In this document: positions 1-10,557 of the stretch, in pieces
How the letters are laid out: the number at the start of each line of letters is the position of its first letter
How positions within the stretch are numbered: position 1 is the first letter of the stretch
Assembly: GCF_947172395.1 (NCBI RefSeq)
Contig: NC_069105.1
Span: 5,687,362 to 5,751,361 of the forward strand
DNA length: 64,000 bases
Direction: 5' to 3'
Source of the DNA: Bicyclus anynana
Lineage: Eukaryota > Arthropoda > Insecta > Lepidoptera > Nymphalidae
Position numbers and translations under genes: made by a program
The notes under the pieces: model-generated
What the model saw: only the letters and a program-made list of their open reading frames with translations
What the model was told of the DNA's origin: nothing
Databases searched by the model: none

Positions 1-1198
1 TGTAGCAATGTGACATACACGCTTGTTGCAGAGAACACGTACAAGCTGCCCTGTGGACACGTGTTCCACGAGTTCTGCATCCGCGGCTGGTGCATCGTCG
101 GCAAGCGCCAGACCTGCCCCTACTGCAAGGAGAAGGTGGACCTCAAGCAGATGTTCACCAACCCGTATCCTTTACTACTTGCTCTTTGACAAACTATTTT
201 AAATCAAATCAAATCAAATCAAAAATCATTTATTTCAAGTAGGCTCAGTTTACAAGCACTTTTGACACGTCAGTTGACTATTTGTAAAGATTCTACCACC
301 GGTTCGGAAGGCAGGTTCTGCTGAGAAGATACCGGCAAGAAACTCAACAGTTGCTCTTTTGAAAAAGTCATACAGTATTATAATTTACAATTGATAACAA
401 TTACTGTTTACATTTCTTATAGTTTTACTTCCTTTGTGAAGGTGGAAGCTGATCCAACGGCCTCCAAGCATCTTTATCATTAAGGAACTCATCAATGTTG
501 TAGTACACTCGACTAAGTAAATGTTTAAAGAAATATCACAACATTTATTGACTTTTCTTAGTAACTTTAACCTTCAAAACTGGCAGTAGAGTCATTATAA
601 ATCGGCAGATTTTATTATGTACATTTATATTGTTAAAGTATCGCAGTCTGTTCGCAAGAAATCTATATAATACGGAAATGATTTTCATGTGTTTCCTACC
701 AATAGATACAATATCTCAAGTTTTTGTTTAAACTAGATGATATATGAGGTAATTCTTGAAAGTAAATAATCAAGCCACCTGGGAGCTTACATCGAAAATA
801 CTGCCCACCTCGCAGGATTGTTTTTTTTAATATCCCTTCGAGATATAACAAAATAATACATATTGGGATATTTCTCTTTCATAGATCTACAAAAAGTCAA
901 TGATTAGATGACATATTATCTTTTGAGAATAGCTTACTGTATCCACCCATTCTGAAAGAATGGTCATTAACATTGAAATTTAACTCTTTGCGGGCATTCG
1001 CTAGTAAATTATAAGGAAATAATTCATTATTTGTCATAATCATCATTTCAAGAATATACCCTTAACTAGATTCTCAGTTGGGACCGGCCCCACTTACTCT
1101 ACGGGCAACTCCTGGACTGGGTGAGATGGCTGGTCGCCTGGCAACCGCTTGTGTTGTTCCTAGCGCAGGGCATCAACTGGTTCTTCGGACTCGAATAA
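1..1198 (+). CDS. RNF121: RNF121-type RING E3 ubiquitin ligase, C-terminal two coding exons (partial)
   Basis: A membrane RING ligase of ER/Golgi protein quality control. Exon 1-164 is open from base 1 and gives part of a RING finger (CGHVFHEFCIRGW followed by QTCPYC), then KEKVDLKQMF. The intron runs from 165 (GTATCC) to 1077 (CAG). Exon 1078-1198 completes a split Pro codon and reads WDRPHLLYGQLLDWVRWLVAWQ, ending in GINWFFGLE and TAA at 1196-1198. This matches the conserved RNF121/RNF175 C-terminus, a hydrophobic segment after the RING. The N-terminal transmembrane part and the first RING cysteines lie outside the window. The intron holds a LINE 3' end. RNF175 is the only close alternative and is a vertebrate paralog. 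Confidence 0.93.
204..530 (-). mobile_element. LINE 3'-end family with TGATTT-type tail, 5'-truncated
   Basis: On the minus strand this ends in repeated TGATTT units (seen as AAATCA repeats at 204-225) after a conserved segment containing CCGAACCGGTGGTAGAATC and GTGCTTGTAAACTGAGCC. Related copies lie at 21100-21340, 39020-39300, 47640-47710 and 51391-51762. The variable 5' ends with one constant 3' tail are the mark of a non-LTR retrotransposon. No ORF remains. It lies in the last intron of RNF121. Confidence 0.75.
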
Positions 1199-1760
1199 AG
1201 GACCTCGTTACAGAAGACAAAGGCATATTCAAATTACTATAACGCTTAACTTATAATTGATTTATGACCACTTTGTCGCTGTCAAAGTTCTGGAACTTTG
1301 TGAAGCACTACATGAAGCAGAATAAATAAACTTCACAAAGTTTATTTATTATATGACAATTGATGACCACTTTGTGGCTGACAAAGTTCCGTTAATTTGT
1401 TAACCTATTCCTGTACCAGTAAAGGTTGAGGCAGCATTCTATCTACTTGTTATGACTGTTTGTTGATCAAATTGTAGCTGATAAAGTTCTAGAACTTTGT
1501 AAGCCATCTCACTAACTAGGTAGCCAGAAGCAAAGACTGAGATATTATCATTGTTTCCACATCTTGTGGGTAATTGATGACCACTTTCTAACTGACAAAT
1601 TTTTAGAACTTTGCTGACTATTTGCAACAACCAGCAGACCTTCGGAAGGTTTGTAATATTTATGGCCACTTGATGACCAGTGTAAAACGGACTTTCTAGA
1701 AGTTTCTTAACAATTTCATGAACTCTTGGTGAACAGCTCAAATCAAATGAATTTGTTGGA
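1199..1760 (+). repeat. RNF121 3' UTR region with degenerate tandem repeat of about 105 bp
   Basis: AATAAA occurs at 1321-1326, a possible polyadenylation signal. Between about 1256 and 1690 a motif like TTGATGACCACTTTGT followed by GCTGACAAAGTTCTAGAAC recurs near 1260, 1360, 1462, 1570 and 1670, so the period is about 100-110 bp with many substitutions. The minus strand is open from 1741 to 1439 (100 codons) and the repeat appears in it as KVLKICQLESGHQ and KVLELYQLQFDQQ. I read that ORF as a by-product of the repeat, not a gene. Confidence 0.6.
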
Positions 1761-2104
1761 TAATGGTTGACTAGAAAAGTTTGGGTTCTTAATCAAAAAT
1801 GTATGCAATTCTGCATAATATGTATATACAAACTGTATACAAATAATTTCTTGTTTAATCTTGAGGCATGAACCTCCATTTTGGAGTTTATAAGGTCTAC
1901 TTTTCTAAAAAGAAGGAGCTTCTATATTCGGCTGTATGTATTTTTTTTATGTATGTCCGTTGATATTTCCGTCAATTGCACACCGAATTTTTTTTTTTTA
2001 ATGATTTTGGAAGTTGGGGTTTTTTTTTAATTGATGTATTATTTTACTGCTCAGTTTAATAGTTTTAAGACAATTGGGGTCAGAGTGCTAAATTGATATT
2101 GTTT

Positions 2105-2284
2105 GCCTACTTAAGAAAGTGTAAACAGTTATTGGCCATATCTTTTAAATATGACTAATATTTCCATTTCCCTCCTGGTCAGAAAATAATGTGGGCACGA
2201 ATAGTCCCATAGCCGAGGATCGAACCACGACCTCTCGGTAATAACTCCGACATCTTTATCAATGAGCTATTGAAGCTTTTGGCC
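2105..2284 (-). mobile_element. SINE family C (tRNA-derived)
   Basis: The minus strand gives a tRNA-like head with the A-box-like segment AATAGCTCATTGATAAAG and the B-box-like GGTTCGATCC. It runs to the tail motif ATATTTAAAAGATATGGCC. It matches the plus-strand copy at 59173-59350 and the fragment at 62155-62207. It is diverged and unlikely to be mobile. Confidence 0.7.
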
Positions 2285-2344
2285 TGTCATCTTAACATAA
2301 AAGCGTAATGGACTCCAGCAAGCTAATTCACTATCGTTGACGTA

Positions 2345-2486
2345 TGCTAGCTTGTCAAATTCGTTCATAACATTCCCGATGGTCCGCGCGGGCAGGGAGG
2401 GGGTACCGATGCCCCGCGCGCACTACTTCATACCCGCGCAGTCCTGGGATGGGAATGTCGTCAACAAACTTGCCAAGCTGTAGTTG
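2345..2486. mobile_element. Small TIR element (MITE-like)
   Basis: The left arm (2349-2383, TAGCTTGTCAAATTCGTTCA, then ACATTCCCGAT) is inverted at 2446-2484 (GATGGGAATGTCGTCAAC, then TTGCCAAGCTG). Between the arms is a GC-rich core unlike its AT-rich surroundings. No target duplication was identified. Confidence 0.5.
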
Positions 2487-4493
2487 ACATATACGAAATT
2501 GAGATTCTATGTAACAAATGTCATCCGGTGCCTATTGGTGGATATCATACAGTAGGTACATGACATTTTGTCAATTGATTTGATGTATATTTTAATAGGT
2601 GATAATAAATACCAAAATAGTGAATATGCTAGCAGAATAGGTTGACTGTAGAGTTTTCGATGTAAAATGTAAATATTTGTTTGAATTATTTTTAATAGTT
2701 CCTCGCTTCAGATTTTTGTTATTTTTTTGTGTATTTGTTATTGTTATCAATTTTTTATTTTTATTTCAAAGATACGAAAAGCTGATAGATGAATTTATGA
2801 AATTTTATGATAACAGGAAATGAATCGGTTTTCAGCAGGGTAATTATGAAATTATGTAATAGGGAATATGCATGTTATGCCAATTAAGGCAATACGGCAA
2901 AGTACAACTGCACTGAGTACCGATTCCCAAAGTGTGTCGACCCTTCAAGGTCCAGTTACCCAGACAAAGAATGGGGGTTCACAATTCGTAAGAGTTATTT
3001 AAGTAAAGGAGTTGGTTTCTTGCAATGTAAAAAAGTAAAGGTTATTTTCATAATTTTTTTTTGATGTAAAATGTAAAGTAGGCCACTTTACTCTTTTTAG
3101 ATCCACTTACACAATCGATTAATTAATTCTAATAATAAAAATTAATATAGGAAACTAATAGTTTCGGTGATTTGGTTGGAACTCGGCCCCAATTCAAATT
3201 TTTATAATTAGTTATAATTTGCACATATTTTTTCGATTTTAAAGGAAATCATAGAAATTTAATTGCAAGGGGTCCACCGAAACCAGCTAGATTTCAAAAG
3301 TGGTCAATGAGAAAAAAAAGTTTGGGAACCTCTGGTGTTAAGTCCCTGCCTGTACCGTGGAGTTATGGAGGGTTACTTTTATTAAAGTTGCTTTTGTTTT
3401 GCATCTAAATATTAAATTGTCATAATAACTTGAGGAACGTCAAACGCATTTCTTAGATACGAGTACAAAAATGCCTATCATTACGAACTTGTATTGTAGA
3501 AGAATTTTTTCCTTTTTTACCCATAGTGCTTGGGTGCTTTTTTACCCTATGTAAAAACCTTATGAGCGCCACTGATAAAAACTAGCCTTTGTCTCTAGTT
3601 TTCCTGTTTTATCATTTCCAATCAAGCATAGGTCATTTTTGTAAGTACAATCTTTTTCACGCCACGGAAGTAGAACCTTTAGCGATATTCTGTGACGATG
3701 TTTTTACAACTCGACAGACGTATTCCGTATTCGTATCTATCTCTCTCCATCTAACACTATACTTCAGATAGAGAGAGATAGATACTTTGAAATTAAAGAC
3801 TTATGAAATATTGTTGCAGAATAGCACAGAAATGTTTGATTCTAACTACCTTGTTGCTCCAATGTGGTTAGACACAAATATTTTTCCACATAACCCTTCT
3901 TGCACTATGGTAAAACCATTGACCTCTTTTAATAAAAGGACGCGCACAATCATGTAGAAAATTTCACTTAAAAACTGGCCAATTTTGCTTTGATAGTTTT
4001 AGAATTATTGGAATTATACTTAAAGGCATTTAAATATTCAATAAAATCCCAAATTCAGAGCAAATTCAACCTTAAGGCTTGAGTTTAAGGTTGAATTTGC
4101 AAATGCGACTACTTGTATTGAGCGCCAAGAAGTAGTGTTTGGCACTCATTGAGTGGAGACGTTTTTTGGTCGCTGATTGTGCATCCACTTTTTAATAGGA
4201 AATCAATGGTAGAGACAAATACGTCACACTGTGAAGTTGAATAAATAATTGCAGAATACCGCTACAGGTTCAGGCTGTAAAATCTGTAATTTTTTAACTT
4301 TCGTGGCAAGTAATGTATAAGTTAGAAAGTATTATAATTATTTAAAATATTATAATTATTATCTATTAATATACCTACGTATAAGTGTCGTGTGTTTGTA
4401 TGTGTTGAATCGATTTCTATTATTATGTATTTTGTACAGAATAAACTTGATTCAATATTTTCGTTACATTCTGTCGTTTTCTTTACCTACCTT
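2487..4493. other. Intergenic AT-rich DNA
   Basis: No coding region with plausible splice signals is seen. It contains two short perfect hairpins, at 3733-3785 (15-bp arms, GAGAGAGATAGATAC) and 4060-4100 (16-bp arms). The 60-codon ORF near 3589 has no recognisable similarity. Confidence 0.6.
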
Positions 4494-5005
4494 TAGTCCA
4501 GTTATTTTAGGTTTCATCTAGGGAAAAATTCCTAGTGAGCTGTATTTTGTAAAAAAAAGCTTTTGTATACACCTTTATTATGGCGTTATTATGAAGTTGT
4601 GAAAAATCGACATCGATATCGTGTCGGCTAAAAAAATTACAGAGGTCAAAAGGTCACGAAAATCAGTTTTTTGCAAATATTTCGCGACTTATTGCTCGGA
4701 CGTCAATAGAGGTCATTATAAAAATTGTCCCTCATAAAATTGTCTACAAAAAATGTCTCTTATAGTTTTTCTTTAAAATTAACGGTTTTCCGATCATAGC
4801 GCTGAGAAAGCGACTATATTGTGACGATGCACTCGTTTCCTCTCCACCTTCGAGGTAGAATGCAAGGCGCGTTTTTTACATGGTTTCCCCCGTAGACATA
4901 ATCCATGATATATAATGAAAGTTTATTTTAATTAACAATTAATATTTTTTTATCAAAATTTTGAAAAATACCGAAAAAAATAAATTTTTGCGAATAATTT
5001 TTTTT

Positions 5006-5500
5006 TTATTCATTGTCAATATTTTCAGCTTCACTATCGTTATTGGCTACTGACAAAATGTCAAGTGGAGTTATTTCTTGATTTAAATCTACATCTTCAT
5101 CATTTTCATAATTCGTTGACTCTGCGTTTAAGCATGACTGGCCGCGGCAATGCCCACAAACTTTTGAGCATCTCAATCCAATTTTTTTGCATCCACATTT
5201 GCCGCCACAACCTTTTGTACAATTACAAAAGATTGTATTCAGTAGTTCATCGGGTGCTGGTGGTAATAAAGTCATTATTGGATGCAGCATATCATTTTTT
5301 AACTCCCAACCCCACTGTTCTGGATCGATGTCTCTTCCTAGCCAGGTTTGTATTTGGTAATATGCTCGAAAAATATGCTGTTGAGCTGAAGAAGTAGGTG
5401 GTAATGAAGGAAATTTTACAGCTGTACTTTGTCTTGTTAATTTAGCAAAGCTGTAGCTTTTATCTGTAATTATCAATTGAATTTTCTGATTTTGGAGCAC
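5006..5500 (-). pseudogene. Transposon protein remnant, downstream part with Cys-rich C-terminus
   Basis: This ORF of 164 codons continues the preceding one after a frameshift near 5460-5490. It has LPPTSSAQQHIFRAYYQIQT and WGWELKNDMLHPIMTLLPPA, then a compact cluster of nine cysteines at residues 92-123 (C92, C94, C98, C102, C104, C111, C115, C118, C123), probably metal-binding. The acidic tail ends at TAA inside the element. A homolog with an intact frame would be expected elsewhere in the genome. No host function is suggested. Confidence 0.6.
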
Positions 5501-5894
5501 CGTATACAGCTAGTAGAAAATGTATTCCAGTATTGACAATGACATCTCGAGAGCAATTTTCTTGTTGGAATATTTCTGTACAATTGTTTAAATCGGGTCT
5601 TTTTTCAAACATCTTCATGACTTTCAATTTTCCTTTTCCAAAAAGTGCTGAAGTTGTATCGCATGCGGTCATGGCATGCAGAAACAGAATATTTTTTTTG
5701 CAATGTGGATACTTGTTGAGGCTATCAGTCGAGTATATTTTTGTTTCAGCATTGTTTTTTCCTGGTTTTTTGAAAAAAATTGATGTAGATTGATCAAGTA
5801 TTTGAGTGCGTGCTATGAGTATACTCAGTCTGACTGGCAGTAGCAGGTATAAAGGGACGGGTCTCGGAACAATGAAATACGAAACATCAGCCAT
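5460..5894 (-). pseudogene. Transposon protein remnant, upstream part (HAMTACDTTSA motif)
   Basis: This ORF of 144 codons lies inside the long-TIR element. It carries LHAMTACDTTSALFGKGKLK (residues about 72-91) and then RDVIVNTGIHFLLAVYGAPKSE. The His-x4-Cys-Asp-Thr-Thr-Ser motif recurs, from memory, in many uncharacterised arthropod and mollusc mobile-element proteins. It ends at a stop just where the next ORF takes over in another frame (40-base overlap), so the original reading frame has been shifted. Little room is left upstream before the right TIR, so the N-terminal part of the protein is missing. Confidence 0.6.
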
Positions 5895-6397
5895 TGAAGG
5901 TCATTAGAATGAGATATAGTACGTCTTACTAAAAACCTAAACCCCTATACGATAAATATATCTTTCTGGAAACATCTAAATGTAAAATAAAAGATTTAGA
6001 GACATTTACAAACATTACTAAAAAGCAATAGAGTTTACGCCTTGGTGTACGGTATACAATACCATATGTGAGTGCATTCTTGCCGCTTTCTCAGCACTAT
6101 GATCGGAAAACCGTTAATTTTACAGAAAAACTATAAGAGACATTTTTTGTAGACACTTTTATGAGAAACAATTTTTATAATGACCTCTATTGACGTCCGA
6201 GCAATAGGTCGCGAAATATTTGCAAAAAACTGATTTTCGTGACCTTTTGACCTCTGTAATTTTTTTAGCCGACACGATATCGATGTCGATTTTTCACAAC
6301 TTCATAATAACGCCGTAATAAAGGTGTATACAAAAATTCAGCTCACTAGGAATTTTTCCCCAGATTGGGGTATAAATTGCCTAAAATTACTGGACTA

Positions 6398-7460
6398 CTT
6401 CGATTTTTTCCATGTTGCTTTTACAAAAACCCTTAATTTTAACTTAAAAAAAAATACGAATTAACATTGTTTAGGTACCTTATTAATTTATTTATTCCAT
6501 AGATTTAAGAGTCGGTCCGGAGCATAGATACCATACGGAGTATTTATTCCTATTTATTCACCTTGCCACGCAAAAGTTCTCTTTTGAGGGTATGCGTTGG
6601 ACAATCTGTCTACGGTTCTTTCGAATTTTGCCGCTGAGGTCCCAATATGGAGCGTACAGCACTTGCACAATATTAGAAAAAACGAGTTTCAACTGATGCT
6701 ATGTGGTCCACATAAGAAAAATTATAGTGTAAATAATAGTAAAAAAATTTTTACTATAAGAACTTATGAGTAAATTCTAGCATTCGAATTTCTAATAAAC
6801 ATCAAGCAAACTTCAAAATAAAAAAAAACTAAATTTTGTGTGTTGTCCACACGCATAACAATGTAAATTCATTATTTTTCACAATATTTAAAATTTTCAG
6901 TGCAATTAGGTTTAGTATCAGAGTACAAAATGATAAATGGCACATTTAGGTTTTGCAACCATATACGTTGTATCAAGGGCATCAACCATGTGATTGGCAT
7001 TAACAAAGGACTTGTGGAGTCTCTTGCTACGTTTGGTATGGAATATTTTTTCATTACATATCATAATAGATAAAGTGTGACGTAACGGGTAGCAGCGACA
7101 GTGATTGCACCATTTGTGGTAGAGGAAACACCTTGAGCAGGTCCCAGGACTTGTGACCTTGAGGCTTAACAGATCCTTTCAGAATGCATAAACACTAACC
7201 TTCCCAACTCGCCATGTTCTCTATGCCCACACTAAACAATTTATGATAAACAATAATTTTAACACATAACATTATTGCACTAACGCGACTGGCAGCGTGA
7301 CGGTGTCTACGCTGCCTAACAAACAACTGAGCTCAAGTCATCATTTACGACTTATTTATTTATACCAACACTGATACTTCCGCTCCAAAATAATATATAT
7401 GTATAATGAATGTTAATACTACCTGTAATAGAGGAACTTGTAACAAAAAGAACAAGTAGA
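6398..7460. other. Intergenic DNA without recognised genes
   Basis: AT-rich sequence. The 60-codon minus-strand ORF at 6872-7054 has no recognisable domain. The first exon of the gene beginning at 8059 could lie here, but no ATG exon with a convincing donor was found. Confidence 0.5.
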
Positions 7461-7462
7461 TA

Positions 7463-7558
7463 GTCATCAATCAACAGGTCACGTGATCAAGTTATCGATC
7501 TGTCATTCCCATGTTTTTTTTAGTTTCGAAGCGTTAGTGTAGAAAGAAAATCGACGTG
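7463..7558. mobile_element. Palindromic MITE (family P), right half
   Basis: It contains AGGTCACGTGATCAAGTTAT, TTTCGAAGCGTTAGTGTAGA and ATCGACGTGCCACATGGC. It matches the right arm of the full copies at 17516-17708 and 43690-43854. Confidence 0.6.
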
Positions 7559-7739
7559 CCACATGGCTAGGTACAAGCCTCCTCCTGCCTTACAGGAACG
7601 GGGATAGGAAACTTAGTTTTAATGCGGGTTGGTTGGTTTAGGGTGATGATATTTTGACTATTTAACGATCATGTGTTAATCAGGTGTTAATGATCATGAT
7701 CGGGACCGACGGCATGACTTGCTCTCTGAAGCACGGGAT

Positions 7740-7965
7740 GTTCATCATTAACAGCCGATAGACGTCCACTGTTGGATATAGGTGCATGGATTTCCATCCT
7801 CGTGCATGGATTTCCAAGCACAATGGTCTCGAGCCGCCAGCATCCAGCGGCTCCCTGCGGCAACCCGCTCTGTGTCCTCGGCCTACCTAATGAGGGGGTC
7901 GACCAACACTGCGCTTCCGGTGCGGGGTCGCCAATCCAGCATTTTGGGACTCCAACGTCTTAAAA
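7740..7965 (-). mobile_element. RTE-clade LINE 3' end (degraded)
   Basis: On the minus strand this matches the 3' end of a family also at 18795-19155, 24160-24480, 30275-30490 and 54490-54715. That end encodes a C-terminus like KLKWQWAGHIVRR and GRPPTRWTDDIKRVAG and stops just after TGGACATCCATCGGCTGA. Such a C-terminus is typical of RTE-clade endonuclease/RT proteins. The preceding 7672-7740 resembles part of SINE family E. Confidence 0.65.
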
Positions 7966-8058
7966 AAAATTAAAATTCGCACCCAGTAATTATAACTACC
8001 CTTCAAACAGAATACAGCGATACGATTTCGGAAACTAATATTATTTGTTGTCTTTTAG

Positions 8059-9811
8059 TGTGTTCAAGAAACTACTCCAAAGACAAGGGCAGTTGCTGCG
8101 AGGATGTAGCTCAAACTTACGGCAAGAAACTAGAGCCGTGGCCGAAGCCCGAACCCCCGCCGCCCGCGTGGCGCTCCCAGTGCCCCTACGAGCCGCAACC
8201 TCCCAACTACGACCCCTACAAGATCAAAGTACCCGATGTGGTGTGTCCACCACTGCCTCCTAGCAATGCAAAGGTAAGAAACTGAAGGATCTTTGGGAAT
8301 GTGTGTGTTGTTAAGCCCAAAATAATTCTTGAACTTGATAGATATATTTACAAACATGCACATCTTTGCTAAAGTCCAAGTAAGTAGTTTATAGTAGATA
8401 TGCACCAAACTTCTAGTCTGCTGTGAAGGTCTGAAGATGTCAATACGCCAAACTACGCAGGAATAATATTCCCGCTGACATATGTTTTTGTTCACAACGC
8501 AGCGCAGCCATCCGACTAGTGTTGAGAGCGGACTGGGATATTGGCGCATATTTCATCTACTTCAAAATACTTTCCTACTGCCTACTTCGCTTGCTCATTG
8601 ACACTGGAAATGTTGTGGCAATTTTCTGGTAATTGGCTCGTGTATGAAGTCTAAAGTAGTTTGAACAAGCTTTACAATTGTCGAACATTTTTTATGCCTC
8701 TTCCCATATTGTGCAAGCCAGCGAAGTTGTGCCAGAATAGTTTAAAAAAAATATATATTCTGATTATTTTGCTGACCATGTTCTTTGTTGTTGCCTCTAA
8801 ATTTTGGAGTTTTTAGCTGCCTATAGTAATCGTTGAACAAAAAGGAATATTCTTTGCTTAGTTTTGTAACTTGGTCAAACAAAGTGTGAAACAATTATTA
8901 TCTTGCGACATGTTTAAAGTTTGGTTTCAATAAGTGCGTTAGACGAAATCAGAGCCCGTAAAGTGTAATATCTAATGAAACCCAGTTTGTGCTTTCTCCA
9001 TCAGTGGACGGCAGTGCTGTGGATCTCTCAGCCGGGTAACCAAGGCAACCACCCCCACCAACACCACCAACACCACCACCACCAACAAGGCTACGGACAA
9101 TATCCGAATTATGGGTATCAGAATCAAAGCAGCCCAGAAGAACAGAGCGAAGCAGAAGCTCCCAGTACGGGATTTTTCGGTTTCTTAAAGGGTCTCTTTA
9201 GAGGTAAAACGAAGCCGAAAAGGGAAGGAGAAGTTTCCATGGTCGGGGTAACGGAAAGTCACATCAAGAATGTCCATTATTTGACACGTGGGTAAGAAGA
9301 CTTTCTTAGTTTGAGTTGCATGAGCTAAATAGAAGAAAAAGGCAGTACCTACACTTGAAAAGCACATGATCACGCCGCAATAATTATTTAAATGATTTAA
9401 AAAATAAAGGAGATTTCGTCAAACGCACTTTATTAAACTTCTCCCTCAGTCGTCCACTTTGAATCTTTGACAATTTTTTGGCAGGATACCAGCGGAGATG
9501 ATCGGAAAGACCTCAATACATCTTGTGTAAAATTGGGTAGTAACAATAATTCCATGTTGGATTTGTTTCAAAATTCTGTAATTCATCCTGATAATTGGAG
9601 AGAAACTAAGACACTTCCACCTGCACCTGCCGATATCCAAGACGCGTTGCCAAGGCTTGGCTATCACGGAAAAATAAAATATAAATACGCCTTCCACGAA
9701 CCTTGGAAGCCTCTCGATAGATTGACATTATTATCTCAAGCGGAGAAAGAGGAAATTGAATCAGTAAATGGAGACTTACCAGAAGAAGCCATAGAAACTG
9801 AGAAGTGTTGA
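8059..9811 (+). CDS. Unknown gene, three exons (first exon missing), Pro/Cys-rich then His/Gln-rich
   Basis: Exon 8059-8273 follows TCTTTTAG and ends at AAG|GTAAGA. It reads CSRNYSKDKGSCCEDVAQ and then Pro-rich KPEPPPPAW and PPLPPSNAK. Exon 8993 to about 9294 follows TTTCTCCATCAG. It starts WTAVLWISQPGNQGNH, then has a His/Gln run, GYGQYPNYGYQN and the basic segment FLKGLFRGKTKPKREGE. The last exon, best begun at 9493 to keep phase, ends EAIETEKC with TGA at 9809-9811. AATAAA follows near 9907. The first visible exon starts mid-codon, so an upstream exon is required; RNYSK may lie near a mitochondrial presequence. No family was recognised. Only the acceptor at 9492 (ATACCAG) keeps the frame; the stronger-looking GGCAG at 9484 would not. 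Confidence 0.6.
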
Positions 9812-10395
9812 AAAAAATCTCAACATTACGGGCTCTGAATTTAATATATTTGTACCACATTTAAAATTGATAAGATCATCTCAAGATGTCGCTTGATAAC
9901 AACTTAATAAAGTTTCCGATTTATAGATTTGTTTTAATGCTCTAGGAAAAACTAACTGTAGTTATAGTCAACCCTCTGCGTTAGCTTATTTATTTAGCTG
10001 AGGTGAGATAATTTTTGCCTTAGCCTATCGCAACGAACGGGCGACTTTCTCAGAACTTGACTTGTAACTTTGTGAAAGAAAATGAATTTTAATTTTTAAA
10101 GCTGTCCTTGGCTGGAGTCCTGTAGGGCTAAGATGCGCGTCACGACATATTATCTTGTACCTAAATAGAAAAGGGAAATGGTTGACCTATAGAGACCGAA
10201 TCGGATAGATCGCTCCTTCATTGCCATGGGACGAAAGCTATATTTTCGTCACACATCGAAGGCGTGCGTCCAATCCCATGCCTACTGGTCTGCTGGATTC
10301 AGCATGATCCACGCCTGAACCACATTTAGATTTTTTTACATGGAGAGATTATAATCTAACAGTATTTACAATTTTACGGTGTCATAAACAAACCC
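9812..10395. other. 3' UTR and spacer between the unknown gene and the AIF-like exons
   Basis: An AATAAA near 9907 probably terminates the unknown gene. The remainder shows no ORF and no repeat I could match within the window. Confidence 0.5.
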
Positions 10396-10557
10396 ATGAC
10401 ATTAACCTCACAGCCAATGTTGGAATGCGCGTGCACCAAGGGCCCGTGCTCCCTGAAGCCAGTGCCGGATCCGCCGCCGTGCCCGCCGCCGCCGCCGCCC
10501 CCCTTCCCCTGGATATACGTCTGGGCCCTGTTGTCATTCTTTGGACTGATGGGCACA
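10396..10557 (+). CDS. AIF-like gene, exon with Cys/Pro-rich N-terminus and membrane anchor
   Basis: Two starts are possible: ATG at 10396, or ATG at 10417 if CCTCACAG (ending 10413) is used as an acceptor. It reads MLECACTKGPCSLKP, then PDPPPC and a run of prolines, then the hydrophobic WIYVWALLSFFGLMGT, and ends at ACA|GTAAGT in phase 0. Neither start gives a good mitochondrial presequence. A phase-0 splice from 8273 into 10414 would supply one candidate N-terminus, because that exon is also Pro/Cys-rich. Confidence 0.7.

Larger units (their letters stand above)
4494..6397 (-). mobile_element. DNA transposon with long (about 300 bp) terminal inverted repeats
   Basis: The ends begin TAGTCCAGTTATTTTAGG (4494) and close with CCTAAAATTACTGGACTA (6397). 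Inversion continues through about 4830 on the left and back to about 6075 on the right, including AAAAATTCCTAGTGAGCTG, CGACATCGATATCGTGTCGG and AACGGTTTTCCGATCATAG. Between the arms are two overlapping minus-strand ORF remnants (5894-5460 and 5500-5006). CTT flanks both ends and may be a 3-bp target duplication, but this is weak. The superfamily is not clear from sequence alone. The arms are highly similar, so the insertion is not very old. Confidence 0.85.

Noticed and set aside
204..228. Functional telomere-like or regulatory AAATCA repeat
   Set aside because: It is the tail of a LINE 3' end seen in several other places.
1439..1741. Minus-strand ORF of 100 codons as a gene
   Set aside because: It overlaps the tandem repeat after RNF121, has no start or splice context and shows the repeat in its translation.
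8130..8549. 139-codon minus-strand ORF
   Set aside because: Its GC-rich part is the antisense of exon 8059-8273; no independent support.
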